A stretch of DNA of 64,000 nucleotides from assembly GCA_025548565.1 (NCBI GenBank), contig JAJLPB010000018.1, positions 57,781-121,780 on the forward strand, in the 5' to 3' direction. The stretch's first letter is position 1; each line of letters begins with the position of its first letter. Positions 55,923 through 64,000 of this stretch are shown here, piece after piece. Origin of the DNA: Rugamonas sp. A1-17 (GTDB lineage Bacteria; Pseudomonadota; Gammaproteobacteria; Burkholderiales; Burkholderiaceae_D). A program made the position numbers and the translations under genes. Below the pieces are notes generated by a model. The model saw only the letters and a list, made by a program, of their open reading frames with translations. It had not been told where the DNA came from and searched no databases.

Positions 55923-57520
55923 GCTGAATCGCACTTTGGTTGCGCGTCCAAAATTCGCGTTAAAGCCGCATGCAGGGCGCTGGGCGAAAGTCCAGCGTCC
56001 GGACTTGCCGGAATTGCTCCGACCCCATCAAAGACCTGTACTCCCGCGACGCCATCATTGAACAAACCGCTGCGCTCGTAAAATCCAAACTCTGTGCCGG
56101 GATAGACGACGAATGCAGCTTCAACGTTCCGGATGGCGTCTCGATACGTGTGCATTTTGTAGAGATCGGCACGAAGGAAAGTAGACTCTTCCTCTTGGAG
56201 CTCGTCCTTTAAGTCTTTCCATTTGAGACGGTACTTCGCATCAAAAATGAATTTCCTGCCGTCGAATTCCAGTACAACGTCAGGACGCAAAGGCGTCGAG
56301 TATGTATCGCCTTTTGAGCGAGCAAAAGTCGGGTTAAAGGAAATTTTTACATACCCAATCTCGACAGATAAACCACGGTCCAATGAAGTGCCCAAATCGC
56401 TCACCGACACCTTCACAACAGGATTTTGCCTCATCTTCAATACTGCGGCGGTCGCCTCAATCACCTTCGTAAACACCCAATATTCGTAAAGCTGGGCGAT
56501 GTCTTTACCTTGAAGGAACCGGTCTACAGCGACGGCATCAGTCGGCAAGGACATGTGCGAGCTGAACTCACTCCAAAGCTGCCATACCTCCCTATACCCC
56601 TCAGACTTCAACATCACCTGCGTTGGACTCGGAAATGCAGACAGGGACTTCACCTCCGACAGATAGCGTACGCTGGAGGCCGATTCGAAAATTGTCGCGA
56701 TAGTACGGCAATCCGCGCGCAACTGAGGATGAATCGCCTTGTTGTCGAGAAGCTTATAAACAACTGCAAGTGCTTGTTCGATGAAGTATTTTATGAAACG
56801 GTTCTCGACCGTATCGTACGAGAATTTTCGAGAAGCTTCCGATACGAGGACAGGGAAGTGCCTGCGCGGCGGAGACCCAAATGACAGAGCTTTTGCAACT
56901 GCATTGGAGTTCAAACCGGAACTCGCAGGCAAAACAGCAAGGCGCTCAGTTCGTGTGAATATCTCCCGGATCGAACGTTCGTCTAGCCGACGGGCACGTT
57001 CGATTGTCACTACCGGTCGCTCCAACACAAACCGGCGCGTCGGGTTATTTTCGATTGCGTTTAGATAGTCCTGCATCCGGGTTCCAACAACATTTCGCAA
57101 TACGACTTGTCGCAAGAATTGAAGTTGATGGTACGGAACGGGCAGCCGCGACGCGCGTGATGCAGAGGCAGCATGCGTCGTTGGTGCGCGCCAGCCGAAC
57201 ACCAGACTAGCAGATATCAATGACACATCTTCTAATAACCTTGAAACGCCGTCTTCCCCAAGCTTTACAGATTTTACGTTTAAAGTAACGCCCGCCAGGT
57301 ATGCGGTGCCGACATAATTTCGGAAGCAAAGGACCCCGGTTCGAGCGTTAATCGCCTCATACCCAATCTCTGCCATTCGTCCAATTTCAAGGGGCGTTGG
57401 AGTGCCAGCAAATTCAATTACATACTCTACATTTTCATGGAACGACACAGTTCCGCCAACCAGGGCAGCGATTTCCTCGCCCCCTCTTCTCGCGTGATAG
57501 ACGAAGGCGATCATGTTCAC
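55919..57520 (-). CDS. mcrC-like: McrC-like DUF2357 nuclease subunit
   Basis: The 533-residue protein has an N-terminal beta-rich part, a DUF2357-like middle (ENRFIKYFIEQALAVVYKLL) and a C-terminal PD-(D/E)XK nuclease: Asp414 in LRPDVVLEFDG, and Asp427-x-Lys429 in FIFDAKYRL. This is the cutting subunit that McrB-type AAA+ motors drive. Its start overlaps the stop of the McrB-like gene by four bases, and it faces the two methyltransferase genes, so the four genes form one restriction-modification unit by position. Confidence 0.88.
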   Translation of the reverse strand: MNMIAFVYHARRGGEEIAALVGGTVSFHENVEYVIEFAGTPTPLEIGRMAEIGYEAINARTGVLCFRNYVGTAYLAGVTLNVKSVKLGEDGVSRLLEDVSLISASLVFGWRAPTTHAASASRASRLPVPYHQLQFLRQVVLRNVVGTRMQDYLNAIENNPTRRFVLERPVVTIERARRLDERSIREIFTRTERLAVLPASSGLNSNAVAKALSFGSPPRRHFPVLVSEASRKFSYDTVENRFIKYFIEQALAVVYKLLDNKAIHPQLRADCRTIATIFESASSVRYLSEVKSLSAFPSPTQVMLKSEGYREVWQLWSEFSSHMSLPTDAVAVDRFLQGKDIAQLYEYWVFTKVIEATAAVLKMRQNPVVKVSVSDLGTSLDRGLSVEIGYVKISFNPTFARSKGDTYSTPLRPDVVLEFDGRKFIFDAKYRLKWKDLKDELQEEESTFLRADLYKMHTYRDAIRNVEAAFVVYPGTEFGFYERSGLFNDGVAGVQVFDGVGAIPASPDAGLSPSALHAALTRILDAQPKCDSA

Positions 57521-59340
57521 TTAAAGAAAGTCACGAAACCGAAATCGCGCAGCCGGGCCAGCATTTCTTTAGCCCTGACGTAAGACTGAGGAAGTTTAGG
57601 CGGCGTTAGAAACGCCAGTGCATCCAGGTCGGAACCCGCCGGCGGTATTGTTAATTCGTGACAATAGTAGATCAACGAGCATAACGACGACTCGATTCGA
57701 GCCCTATTTCCTTGGATACGTGGGAGCACCTTCTGCAGTACAGCGCCGTCCAACGCGCGTACAAAATCTGTGTCAGTGGGATCTTCGGGAAGTATGTTGT
57801 CGTATGCACGGATAAAGACTGCCATCTCAGCCGCAGAGCGATAACCGAAATGCAGCTGAGCGCCGGCCAATATGTTGTTCATGGCTACCAGATGGTTATG
57901 CGTTCCTTCTGGTAGCGACGTAAACGATTTCACAGTTGGCAATTCAAAAGGCGGTAGCTGTAGTGGAAAACGGAAATTGGAGGCGTCGTTAACCGACCCA
58001 CCGTTGCGTAACATATCCAAATCGACGTCGTTGAATTCAATCACCATCGATCGGTCCAGAACCTTGGGACTAAACGCAAACGTCGTTTCGTCGACGTTAA
58101 CCGTTCCCGTTACTACCAAGTTTGTGGGGATATTTAGCGTATTTGGGACCTCTATATCATCAGCATTGCCGGCCGTGTTAATGAGACTTGCCGTAGCATT
58201 TTTATGTCGGTGCAAGGACACCGGCTGCTGACTAACGGTACCATCGCTTCTATATCTACGACTCTCTGAACAAGCCAACCAATCGCTAAAGTAGTGTTCG
58301 ACTCGAGCGAGATTCATTTCGTCGAGCAACATGAAAAATCGAGGTGCGTTTTCGGCGTGATCGGCCTTCGATAATGCCCGGTCGGCGCGAAGCATGAGAT
58401 CAAATGCTTGAGTTGATTCGTAGCGCTCGGTCAACGGGTTCACGAAGCCAAGAATGGACTGATTATCTATCCAGTCCGGCCGAACCGGCACTAGTGCAAA
58501 TCGAGAATGATCGACCTCCATGGATGATTCGAGCTGACTTGCAAATTCAAATTTGCTGCCCTCACCTGGTGAAGTCTTTGGTGAACCCGGTGCCAAGTTA
58601 GTTACGCCGGCGCGCGAATAGTACTCGGCCACAAGTTCCGCAATTTTCGATTTGCCAGTACCGCTTACGCCGGCTAGTATCACAAACGGCTTCGTTATGA
58701 TGGACGCGACATACCGGGCAAGGATGTCGGGTTCAAAATAGAAGCCTTGTTCAGCACAGTAGTTTAACAGCGTAGTCGCGCCACTTTGTATTGGGGCGGT
58801 GCTCTCTTTCGTATTCATTTGCCCTTTCAGGAACGCATGATGGTCGCGCAAGTAGGTGGGGAGGAATTCGGGTGTTAAGGTAACGATGCCCGCTTCACCG
58901 AACCCAGCATTCTTTGTAAGGTAGTGCATACCTTCGTTAAGAGCAGCTTCGATGTCTGCAGTCTTGACCTGAACTGAAGGAGACCCATCTCCTTTTTCCA
59001 TCCTTTTTTCCAGCCAGCGACGATCGTATGCAACAACAACATTTTTGTCGGAGGAATACCCCATTAGCAAATCAATGGCACCACCGTGGTCCATGCCCTC
59101 TGTAATAGACGGCGCGTTTGTAATTTGGATCCGAAATTCGTCAGCCGCACGGACGGTTGGACCACCGCCCCCGTGGGTAACATCGAAGATCCACAGCCGA
59201 AACCGACGTTGCACTTGCTTCTCGTCCGTCCACTGGACGCGAACGGGGTTCGTGGGTGATTTAGGTTGTTCAATACAAACAATGCCAGAATTTTCGAACC
59301 CGCTCATCATGCGGCGGATTTCGCTCAAGGTAAGTGCCAT
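57517..59340 (-). CDS. mcrB-like: McrB-like AAA+ motor subunit
   Basis: The 607-residue protein has an N-terminal recognition region resembling the MrcB N-terminal type (RFRLWIFDVTHGGGGPTVRA), then an AAA+ domain with Walker A AGVSGTGKS (Lys230), Walker B FFMLLDEMNLARVEHYF (Asp340-Glu341) and the McrB signature TGTVNVDETT (Asp417), typical of the GTP-using branch. It should recognise DNA and translocate for the nuclease encoded next. Convergence on two methyltransferases makes this a LlaJI-like rather than a modification-dependent system; that is inference. Confidence 0.9.
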   Translation of the reverse strand: MALTLSEIRRMMSGFENSGIVCIEQPKSPTNPVRVQWTDEKQVQRRFRLWIFDVTHGGGGPTVRAADEFRIQITNAPSITEGMDHGGAIDLLMGYSSDKNVVVAYDRRWLEKRMEKGDGSPSVQVKTADIEAALNEGMHYLTKNAGFGEAGIVTLTPEFLPTYLRDHHAFLKGQMNTKESTAPIQSGATTLLNYCAEQGFYFEPDILARYVASIITKPFVILAGVSGTGKSKIAELVAEYYSRAGVTNLAPGSPKTSPGEGSKFEFASQLESSMEVDHSRFALVPVRPDWIDNQSILGFVNPLTERYESTQAFDLMLRADRALSKADHAENAPRFFMLLDEMNLARVEHYFSDWLACSESRRYRSDGTVSQQPVSLHRHKNATASLINTAGNADDIEVPNTLNIPTNLVVTGTVNVDETTFAFSPKVLDRSMVIEFNDVDLDMLRNGGSVNDASNFRFPLQLPPFELPTVKSFTSLPEGTHNHLVAMNNILAGAQLHFGYRSAAEMAVFIRAYDNILPEDPTDTDFVRALDGAVLQKVLPRIQGNRARIESSLCSLIYYCHELTIPPAGSDLDALAFLTPPKLPQSYVRAKEMLARLRDFGFVTFFK

Positions 59341-59423
59341 GTTGGAATCAGGGTTAGAGTGCTTATATGGCAGGAAGATCTCATTTGCCGCAATTATCTC
59401 AGATGCTTATCGGTGCCACGGAA

Positions 59424-61274
59424 TTAGATGAGCATTCCATGGATTCGGCGCAGCCAACCTACGACATCGCCGGCTGCGTCACTGACCTGCAATCGATCCG
59501 GAGTCATTCGCGACGTCGCCTCCCTATTTAAGCGTTTCTTTGCACGTCCGGACTTGCTTGCTAAGTCCTTCCCATCGGCGAGAACTTCAGCCCATGGTTT
59601 TGCTCCCTCGGCCTTCTCATGAACGGCCTTTGCGACAATAACGGGCACGTCGCAGGCGTCGCCGAATGTGACTTCAACATCCATTCCCTCAGCAATGGCG
59701 TCGACGTGCAGGTAGTTTTCCATTTCGCGCTTTGTTGTGAGGACTGCCCAAGACCCGTCATTGCGCGCGTTGACTACGTCACATTCCGCCTGGTATTGAG
59801 GCGGATTCTCATCATCTCGATCATAAATGTGGACTTCACGTAGCGCTAAATTCTTCAGATAGTGGTTTGCTACCCACTGCTTAAGCGTGCCACCGCCGAG
59901 AGGCACTAATGCGACGCGATTGTCTGCCGTAAAATCCACGACGTCTGGGACTGCCGGCTTTAAAATCGCACTAAGTCGCTCAAGAAATTCGATGTCGTTG
60001 GGGCCTTCGACGAATACTAGGACCTGAACTCGGCGATCTGGAAGCACGCCAAGTTCATTCGCGATTACAGTCAGGTCGGCATCCACGCACGTCGAAACAG
60101 TCGCCTTTCCCTCGTCATCTTTACGAACGCATCGAAGACTGGCACTAGGAAGCAAACCAGCCAGACCAGGCGTGTGTGAGGTAACGAGAACTTGGGTGTT
60201 CTCATCCAGCGCTAGATCTTTAAGTGCTTGAACTAGAAGCCGCTGGTTGTCGGGATGCTGCGACGTTTCCGGCTCTTCGATCGCATAGATAACGCTCAGC
60301 GCCCCCTTTTCCGTCCGGCGCCGCTCTGCCTCTGCCCGAAAAAAATTCAGTAGGATAAGACGCCGAACCCCACTGCCGCGCTTATTGATAGGAATATTGT
60401 TGTCGCCCATGAGTCCGAACTTGAAGACGTCCCATTTTGGATCCGCCTTAAAGAACGGTTTAAGTTCATTGGCGAGGCGACTGTCCATCTCACGAAGCTT
60501 GGCAAGGGTTCGTGTAGCCACGTCCTCAGCGCGTTGACGTACTGCCTCTTCGATCCGCTTTAGGTCGACGTCCAGTTCCTTTAGAGCTTGTGTGATAGCG
60601 AATTTGAGCGGATTTTGAACCTCATCATCACCATCCTGACTCGATCTGTCCGAGCGAAACAGTGCATACATCGGGAGTTGAGGCTTGATTTGGTCCCAGA
60701 CTCTTTTGGCATCTTCTTTGTCGAGCGGGATCATCTTCCGTTCAAGCACCAAAGGCCCGCAAGCCTGACGAATCGCATGTCGCATGCTACCGTTCACAGC
60801 GAGATTTACCGACGACTCGTCGATTTTCAGCTTCTTTACTCTTGCCTTGAGGTCGGAATTTTTCAACATGAGGAGATCGCAAGCGTCAGCTGCATGAGGA
60901 TGCATAGCCGCGGCGAAAATCGCTTCCTTCGGTGTTTTAGCAGAAGCGTCCCATTCTTTAACGATCTCCAATTCGTGCATTTCATTCAGCAAATGTTCAC
61001 TGGCCAGCGACGTACTCGCTGCGGCATCCAGCACAATTTCATTGGGGAGATCGGTAAAAGAACATCCGATACGGATCGTCACTTGCCCTTCGCTGTGCAC
61101 GCATAGATCACCTCGTTCTGGTTTGCCGTCATTAAAGAAAATTTCCAGCGCTTCCAGGACGGTGGACTTGCCAGCGTCGTTCTTCCCGATAAAAGCCGTC
61201 AAGTCTTCTATATCGATTTGAGTTCGCTGGGCGTAACCGCGAAAGTTCTCAATTGTTACCGAGGAAAGTTTCAA
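59424..61274 (-). CDS. OLD-family ATPase/TOPRIM nuclease
   Basis: The 616-residue protein has an ABC-type ATPase domain with Walker A FIGKNDAGKSTVLEAL (Lys36), a signature region and Walker B VIYAIEEPETSQHPD, and a C-terminal TOPRIM nuclease with Glu423 in VFVEGPNDIEFLERL and the Asp485/Asp487 pair in IYDRDDE. OLD proteins act in phage defence alone or with partners (as GajA does). It lies 83 bases upstream of the McrB-like gene on the same strand, so it may be part of that operon. No UvrD-like GajB is adjacent. Confidence 0.9.
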   Translation of the reverse strand: MKLSSVTIENFRGYAQRTQIDIEDLTAFIGKNDAGKSTVLEALEIFFNDGKPERGDLCVHSEGQVTIRIGCSFTDLPNEIVLDAAASTSLASEHLLNEMHELEIVKEWDASAKTPKEAIFAAAMHPHAADACDLLMLKNSDLKARVKKLKIDESSVNLAVNGSMRHAIRQACGPLVLERKMIPLDKEDAKRVWDQIKPQLPMYALFRSDRSSQDGDDEVQNPLKFAITQALKELDVDLKRIEEAVRQRAEDVATRTLAKLREMDSRLANELKPFFKADPKWDVFKFGLMGDNNIPINKRGSGVRRLILLNFFRAEAERRRTEKGALSVIYAIEEPETSQHPDNQRLLVQALKDLALDENTQVLVTSHTPGLAGLLPSASLRCVRKDDEGKATVSTCVDADLTVIANELGVLPDRRVQVLVFVEGPNDIEFLERLSAILKPAVPDVVDFTADNRVALVPLGGGTLKQWVANHYLKNLALREVHIYDRDDENPPQYQAECDVVNARNDGSWAVLTTKREMENYLHVDAIAEGMDVEVTFGDACDVPVIVAKAVHEKAEGAKPWAEVLADGKDLASKSGRAKKRLNREATSRMTPDRLQVSDAAGDVVGWLRRIHGMLI

Positions 61275-61528
61275 GTCACGCTCCTATATTGTTGGTATAT
61301 GCACAATACAGGTTAATTGGCTTAATGCAATAGTTTTTGACAAATATGTGGGGCGAGGTGCCCTCGCGCTCGCCATTAGTCGTCAAACTGAGCTCGACTG
61401 AGACCGGGCTCGACTGTTCATCGTGCGCGCCCTGCATGTTGTTCAAAAACGCCCCTTAGTTACTCGTTGTTAAGTTACAATAAACATTCATAGTATTCAA
61501 TTTTTACGCGCCCACCACGCCTCACCCC

Positions 61529-63655
61529 ATGCCGAATTCTGCTCCGCCGCGGCTTGCAAACCACAGTCATCAGCCTTCCGCGCGATCGCTGGCCGATTTG
61601 AGCTTGAGCGTAGAATATCGTACCGGCTACGCCGAGCCCGTTTCGCAGTTCTATACGCCTTGCCTAGCCGCGTCAGTACAGTATAAAAGGGCAGTGGGGT
61701 ATTTTCGATCGAGCATTTACCTCATGGTGGGGCCTGCGCTGCTTAATTTTGCGCGGCGCGGCGGCAAAATACTTCTGGTCTGCTCGCCCGAGTTGACGCA
61801 GGAAGACCAAGACGCAATTTCGAAAGGATACGCCGCCCAGGCCGAGCGCGCGTCCAGCCGCATGGTAGCGGAAGTTGACGCGCTGCTGTCTCAACCTGGC
61901 CTAGCCTCCCAGGTAGCAATCTTGGCCACCCTGATTGCGGTAGGTCGCTTGGAGGTCAAACTTGCGATCCGTCCACCGAGCCATGGGCTCTACCACGAAA
62001 AAATCGGCGTCTTCGTCGATGCGGATGCCAACCTAGTCAGCTTCATTGGTTCGGCCAACGAGTCATGGAGCGGATGGCATGAACGCGGGAACTTCGAATC
62101 GGTGGAAGTTTTTTGCAGTTGGAAGGGACCGGCGGAGCGTGAGCGATCTGGTCGCCATCAAGCTAATTTCGACGATCTGTGGGCAGGGAAGACCCCCAAT
62201 GTCTCGACGATGGATTTTCCCGAAGCCGCGAGGTTGAAGCTTTGCACGCGCGCCGCAAGTTCTTTGGAGGATCCACAACTGGTTGCAATTCCCGATCAGG
62301 CCGGGGCCGACGAGGATTCGAGGAAGCGAACGCTATTGCCCCATCAAAGCGCCGCAATAGAGGCTTGGATCGAACAAGGGCGACGTGGCGTGTTCGAACA
62401 CGCGACGGGCAGCGGGAAGACCTTCACTGCCTTGGAAGCCGCGCGTCAACACATCGACTCGGGGATGCCGGCGCTGTTCCTCCTACCTAGCGAACTGCTC
62501 TTGAAGCAATGGACCTCCGAGGTCAAGCTCGAATTCCCCGACGCGGCCGTCATGTTAGCCGGAGCCGGGAACGATCGGTGGAAAGAACCGGGAAAACTTA
62601 GGCGCTTCTCCTCCCCCCAGCAAACTGGCGTAGGCCGGATTGTTCTGTCGACCATGCAAACGGCCGCGACACCGGCATTTCGGCAGTCGCTTTGGCACGG
62701 CGAGCACTTGATGTTGGTCGCCGACGAGGTCCATCAGATCGGAAGCGAATTTAACTCGCAATCCATGTCCATCGCCTCTGGTCCCCGGCTTGGATTGTCG
62801 GCCACTCCGCAACGCTACGGAGACGAGGACGGCACCGCCAGGATTTTCAACTATTTCGGCCCGGTGGTACCTCCGCCGATCACCCTCTCGGACGCTGTGG
62901 CGTCCGGGCGATTGGTAGAGTATATCTATCATCCTCACCCGGTCAGACTCAACGCCGAAGAAGCTGATGCGTGGAAGTCGATCACAAAGTCGCTCCGATT
63001 CGAACTCGGCTCGGATCGCGAGGGCGGCAAGGCGAAAATGACCGAGCGCGCAAAAATGTTGCTGATCAAGCGCTCACGAATTGCCAAGAAGGCTGCGGCG
63101 AAATCACCCTTGGCAGGCGCAATCCTCAAAAAGAACTACGAGGAGGGCCAGAGCTGGCTGATTTATTGCGAGGACTCAGATCATCTGGCGCGGACGATGG
63201 AAGAGATCCGTTCCGTCGGATTAACCTCCATCGAGTATCACTCAAACATGGAAGGCGACCGCGTTGCGACGCTCGACTGGTTCAAGCGATTTGGCGGCAT
63301 TCTCGTGTCGATCAAGTGCTTGGACGAAGGTGTCGACATTCCGTCGGTCTCGCACGCCATCATTCTCGCCTCTTCGCAAAACCCTCGTCAGTTCATCCAG
63401 CGTCGCGGCCGAGTGTTGCGCAAGGCTGGACCGGAAAAAATATTTGCCACGATCCATGACGCGATCGTGGTTCCGATCGGATTGGACGAGGAGCCCGAGC
63501 AGGGCTCGCTGCTGAAATCCGAATTTTTGAGAGCCATCGAGTTCGCGGGTTCCGCGATGAACCTGTCGGCGGGCGCCGAGCTTCGGGAGATCGCGCGCGA
63601 GGTGGGATTTGATCCGGATGAAAATTCGGCGAACGGTATCGAGGAAGACCAATGA
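61529..63655 (+). CDS. PLD-domain SF2 helicase, phosphorothioation-type restriction enzyme
   Basis: The 708-residue protein has an N-terminal phospholipase-D-type nuclease domain (EYRTGYAEPVSQFYTPCL, RAVGYFRSSIYL, His156-x-Lys158 in YHEKIGVF with GSANES) and an SF2 helicase: ATGSGKT (Lys297), ADEVH (Asp399), SATP, CLDEGVDIP and QRRGRVLR. I associate this architecture with restriction proteins encoded beside DNA phosphorothioation genes. It overlaps the next gene by four bases. The pathway assignment depends on genes beyond the right edge. Confidence 0.85.
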   Translation: MPNSAPPRLANHSHQPSARSLADLSLSVEYRTGYAEPVSQFYTPCLAASVQYKRAVGYFRSSIYLMVGPALLNFARRGGKILLVCSPELTQEDQDAISKGYAAQAERASSRMVAEVDALLSQPGLASQVAILATLIAVGRLEVKLAIRPPSHGLYHEKIGVFVDADANLVSFIGSANESWSGWHERGNFESVEVFCSWKGPAERERSGRHQANFDDLWAGKTPNVSTMDFPEAARLKLCTRAASSLEDPQLVAIPDQAGADEDSRKRTLLPHQSAAIEAWIEQGRRGVFEHATGSGKTFTALEAARQHIDSGMPALFLLPSELLLKQWTSEVKLEFPDAAVMLAGAGNDRWKEPGKLRRFSSPQQTGVGRIVLSTMQTAATPAFRQSLWHGEHLMLVADEVHQIGSEFNSQSMSIASGPRLGLSATPQRYGDEDGTARIFNYFGPVVPPPITLSDAVASGRLVEYIYHPHPVRLNAEEADAWKSITKSLRFELGSDREGGKAKMTERAKMLLIKRSRIAKKAAAKSPLAGAILKKNYEEGQSWLIYCEDSDHLARTMEEIRSVGLTSIEYHSNMEGDRVATLDWFKRFGGILVSIKCLDEGVDIPSVSHAIILASSQNPRQFIQRRGRVLRKAGPEKIFATIHDAIVVPIGLDEEPEQGSLLKSEFLRAIEFAGSAMNLSAGAELREIAREVGFDPDENSANGIEEDQ

Positions 63656-63855
63656 CCGAAGCAGTTCCCCAAGACATGGCGCTTGCCGCTCTGATAGAGG
63701 CGGCCCGTGTCGCTCCGCAGTTACCGAGTGAGTTGATCAACAGCGCCTACGCGATAGAGAAAGCGCACCAGTTCGACGAGAGTCGGGAGACGCCGCTGCG
63801 GCTTCTCCAAAAATTGGTCGAGGAATTCGTCGTCCAATCGGAGGCCCGACAGTGA
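63652..63855 (+). CDS. Small protein of a DNA-modification-type operon, 67 residues
   Basis: It overlaps the helicase and the next ATPase gene by four bases on each side. The acidic helical product has LAALIEAARVAPQLPSELI and PLRLLQKLVEEFVVQSEARQ. Small proteins of this size regularly occur between the helicase and the DndD-like gene in such operons; I know of no biochemical role. Confidence 0.7.
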   Translation: MTEAVPQDMALAALIEAARVAPQLPSELINSAYAIEKAHQFDESRETPLRLLQKLVEEFVVQSEARQ

Positions 63856-64000
63856 AGCTTATCCGCCTTACCCTCACCAATTTTATGCCCTATAAGGGCG
63901 AGACAATCCTAGATTTCCCCCAAGATCCCGACAGGAATACTCTGATTGTCTTGGGCGACAACATGCGCGGGAAGACCAGCCTCCTGAACGGAATCCGTTG
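63852..64000 (+). CDS. dndD-like: DndD-like SMC/Rad50-type ATPase, N-terminal part (cut by right edge)
   Basis: GTG 63852 overlaps the preceding stop (GTGA). The visible 49 residues read VKLIRLTLTNFMPYKGET and then VLGDNMRGKTSLLNGI, the start of an SMC/Rad50-like ATPase with the P-loop Lys at residue 41. DndD proteins begin in just this way. The rest of the gene lies beyond the window. Confidence 0.75.
   Translation, partial: MKLIRLTLTNFMPYKGETILDFPQDPDRNTLIVLGDNMRGKTSLLNGIR

Noticed and set aside
1..64000. CRISPR array, tRNA genes, intact insertion sequences
   Set aside because: No regularly spaced repeats, no tRNA-like cloverleaf and no transposase motifs were seen; absence is based on reading only, without a dedicated search.

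Overview
The window reads as the conjugative backbone and cargo edge of a large plasmid or integrative conjugative element from a betaproteobacterium, most likely Burkholderiales. This rests on high-GC coding style, an F-type (MPF_F) secretion cluster, KorA/KfrB/KlcA-type plasmid genes and DUF1173/DUF3717 proteins. The genus cannot be fixed from sequence alone. I saw no rRNA, tRNA, intact insertion sequence or CRISPR array.

Layout. (1) 1-2.2 kb, minus strand: the N-terminal half of a ParA partition ATPase running off the left edge, then a TrfB/KorA-like repressor behind an unrecognised gene whose start is disturbed at an A7 tract. (2) 2.4-6.0 kb: a signalling module of an exported molybdopterin-oxidoreductase-fold protein, a hybrid histidine kinase and a convergent HTH-receiver regulator. 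(3) 6.2-8.7 kb: DUF1173 protein, membrane-anchored Mrr-type nuclease, small membrane protein. (4) 8.9-28.7 kb, plus strand: a compact transfer operon (transglycosylase, lipoprotein, TraA, L, E, K, B, DsbC, V, C, TrbI, S26 peptidase, W, U, TrbC, a TraN split in two, F, H, G, small genes). (5) 28.9-35.7 kb: small genes, M48 peptidase, TrwC/TraI relaxase, TraD and a ribbon-helix-helix accessory protein. (6) 35.7-36.36 kb: inverted-repeat-rich candidate oriT. (7) 36.4-39.2 kb: IncP-like traK-traL-traM, then a zeta-like kinase/KfrB fusion. (8) 39.4-44.75 kb, minus strand, pointing back to oriT: small genes, SSB, ParB, ArdB/KlcA, the arrangement of a plasmid leading region, preceded by about 0.9 kb of strong hairpins. 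(9) 45.7-64 kb: defence cargo. It holds a two-HTH regulator, a pair of DUF262 genes, debris including a radC remnant, two tandem DPPF methyltransferases converging on McrB/DUF2357-nuclease/OLD genes, and the start of a phosphorothioation-like locus (PLD-helicase, small protein, DndD-like ATPase) cut by the right edge. The 52-61.5 kb stretch is visibly more A/T-rich than the backbone, suggesting separate acquisition.

Two shared palindromes tie the backbone together. ACTTTCGCGCGCGAAAGT occurs in four perfect and four degenerate copies between 6.0 and 45.4 kb and was not found in the cargo. CTATTGACSGTCAATAG occurs upstream of the KorA-like operon and again upstream of the 40.8 kb operon. They are best explained as binding sites of element-encoded regulators (KorA-like, ParB or RHH proteins). 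Functional statements below are from reading motifs and family knowledge; no database search was run.
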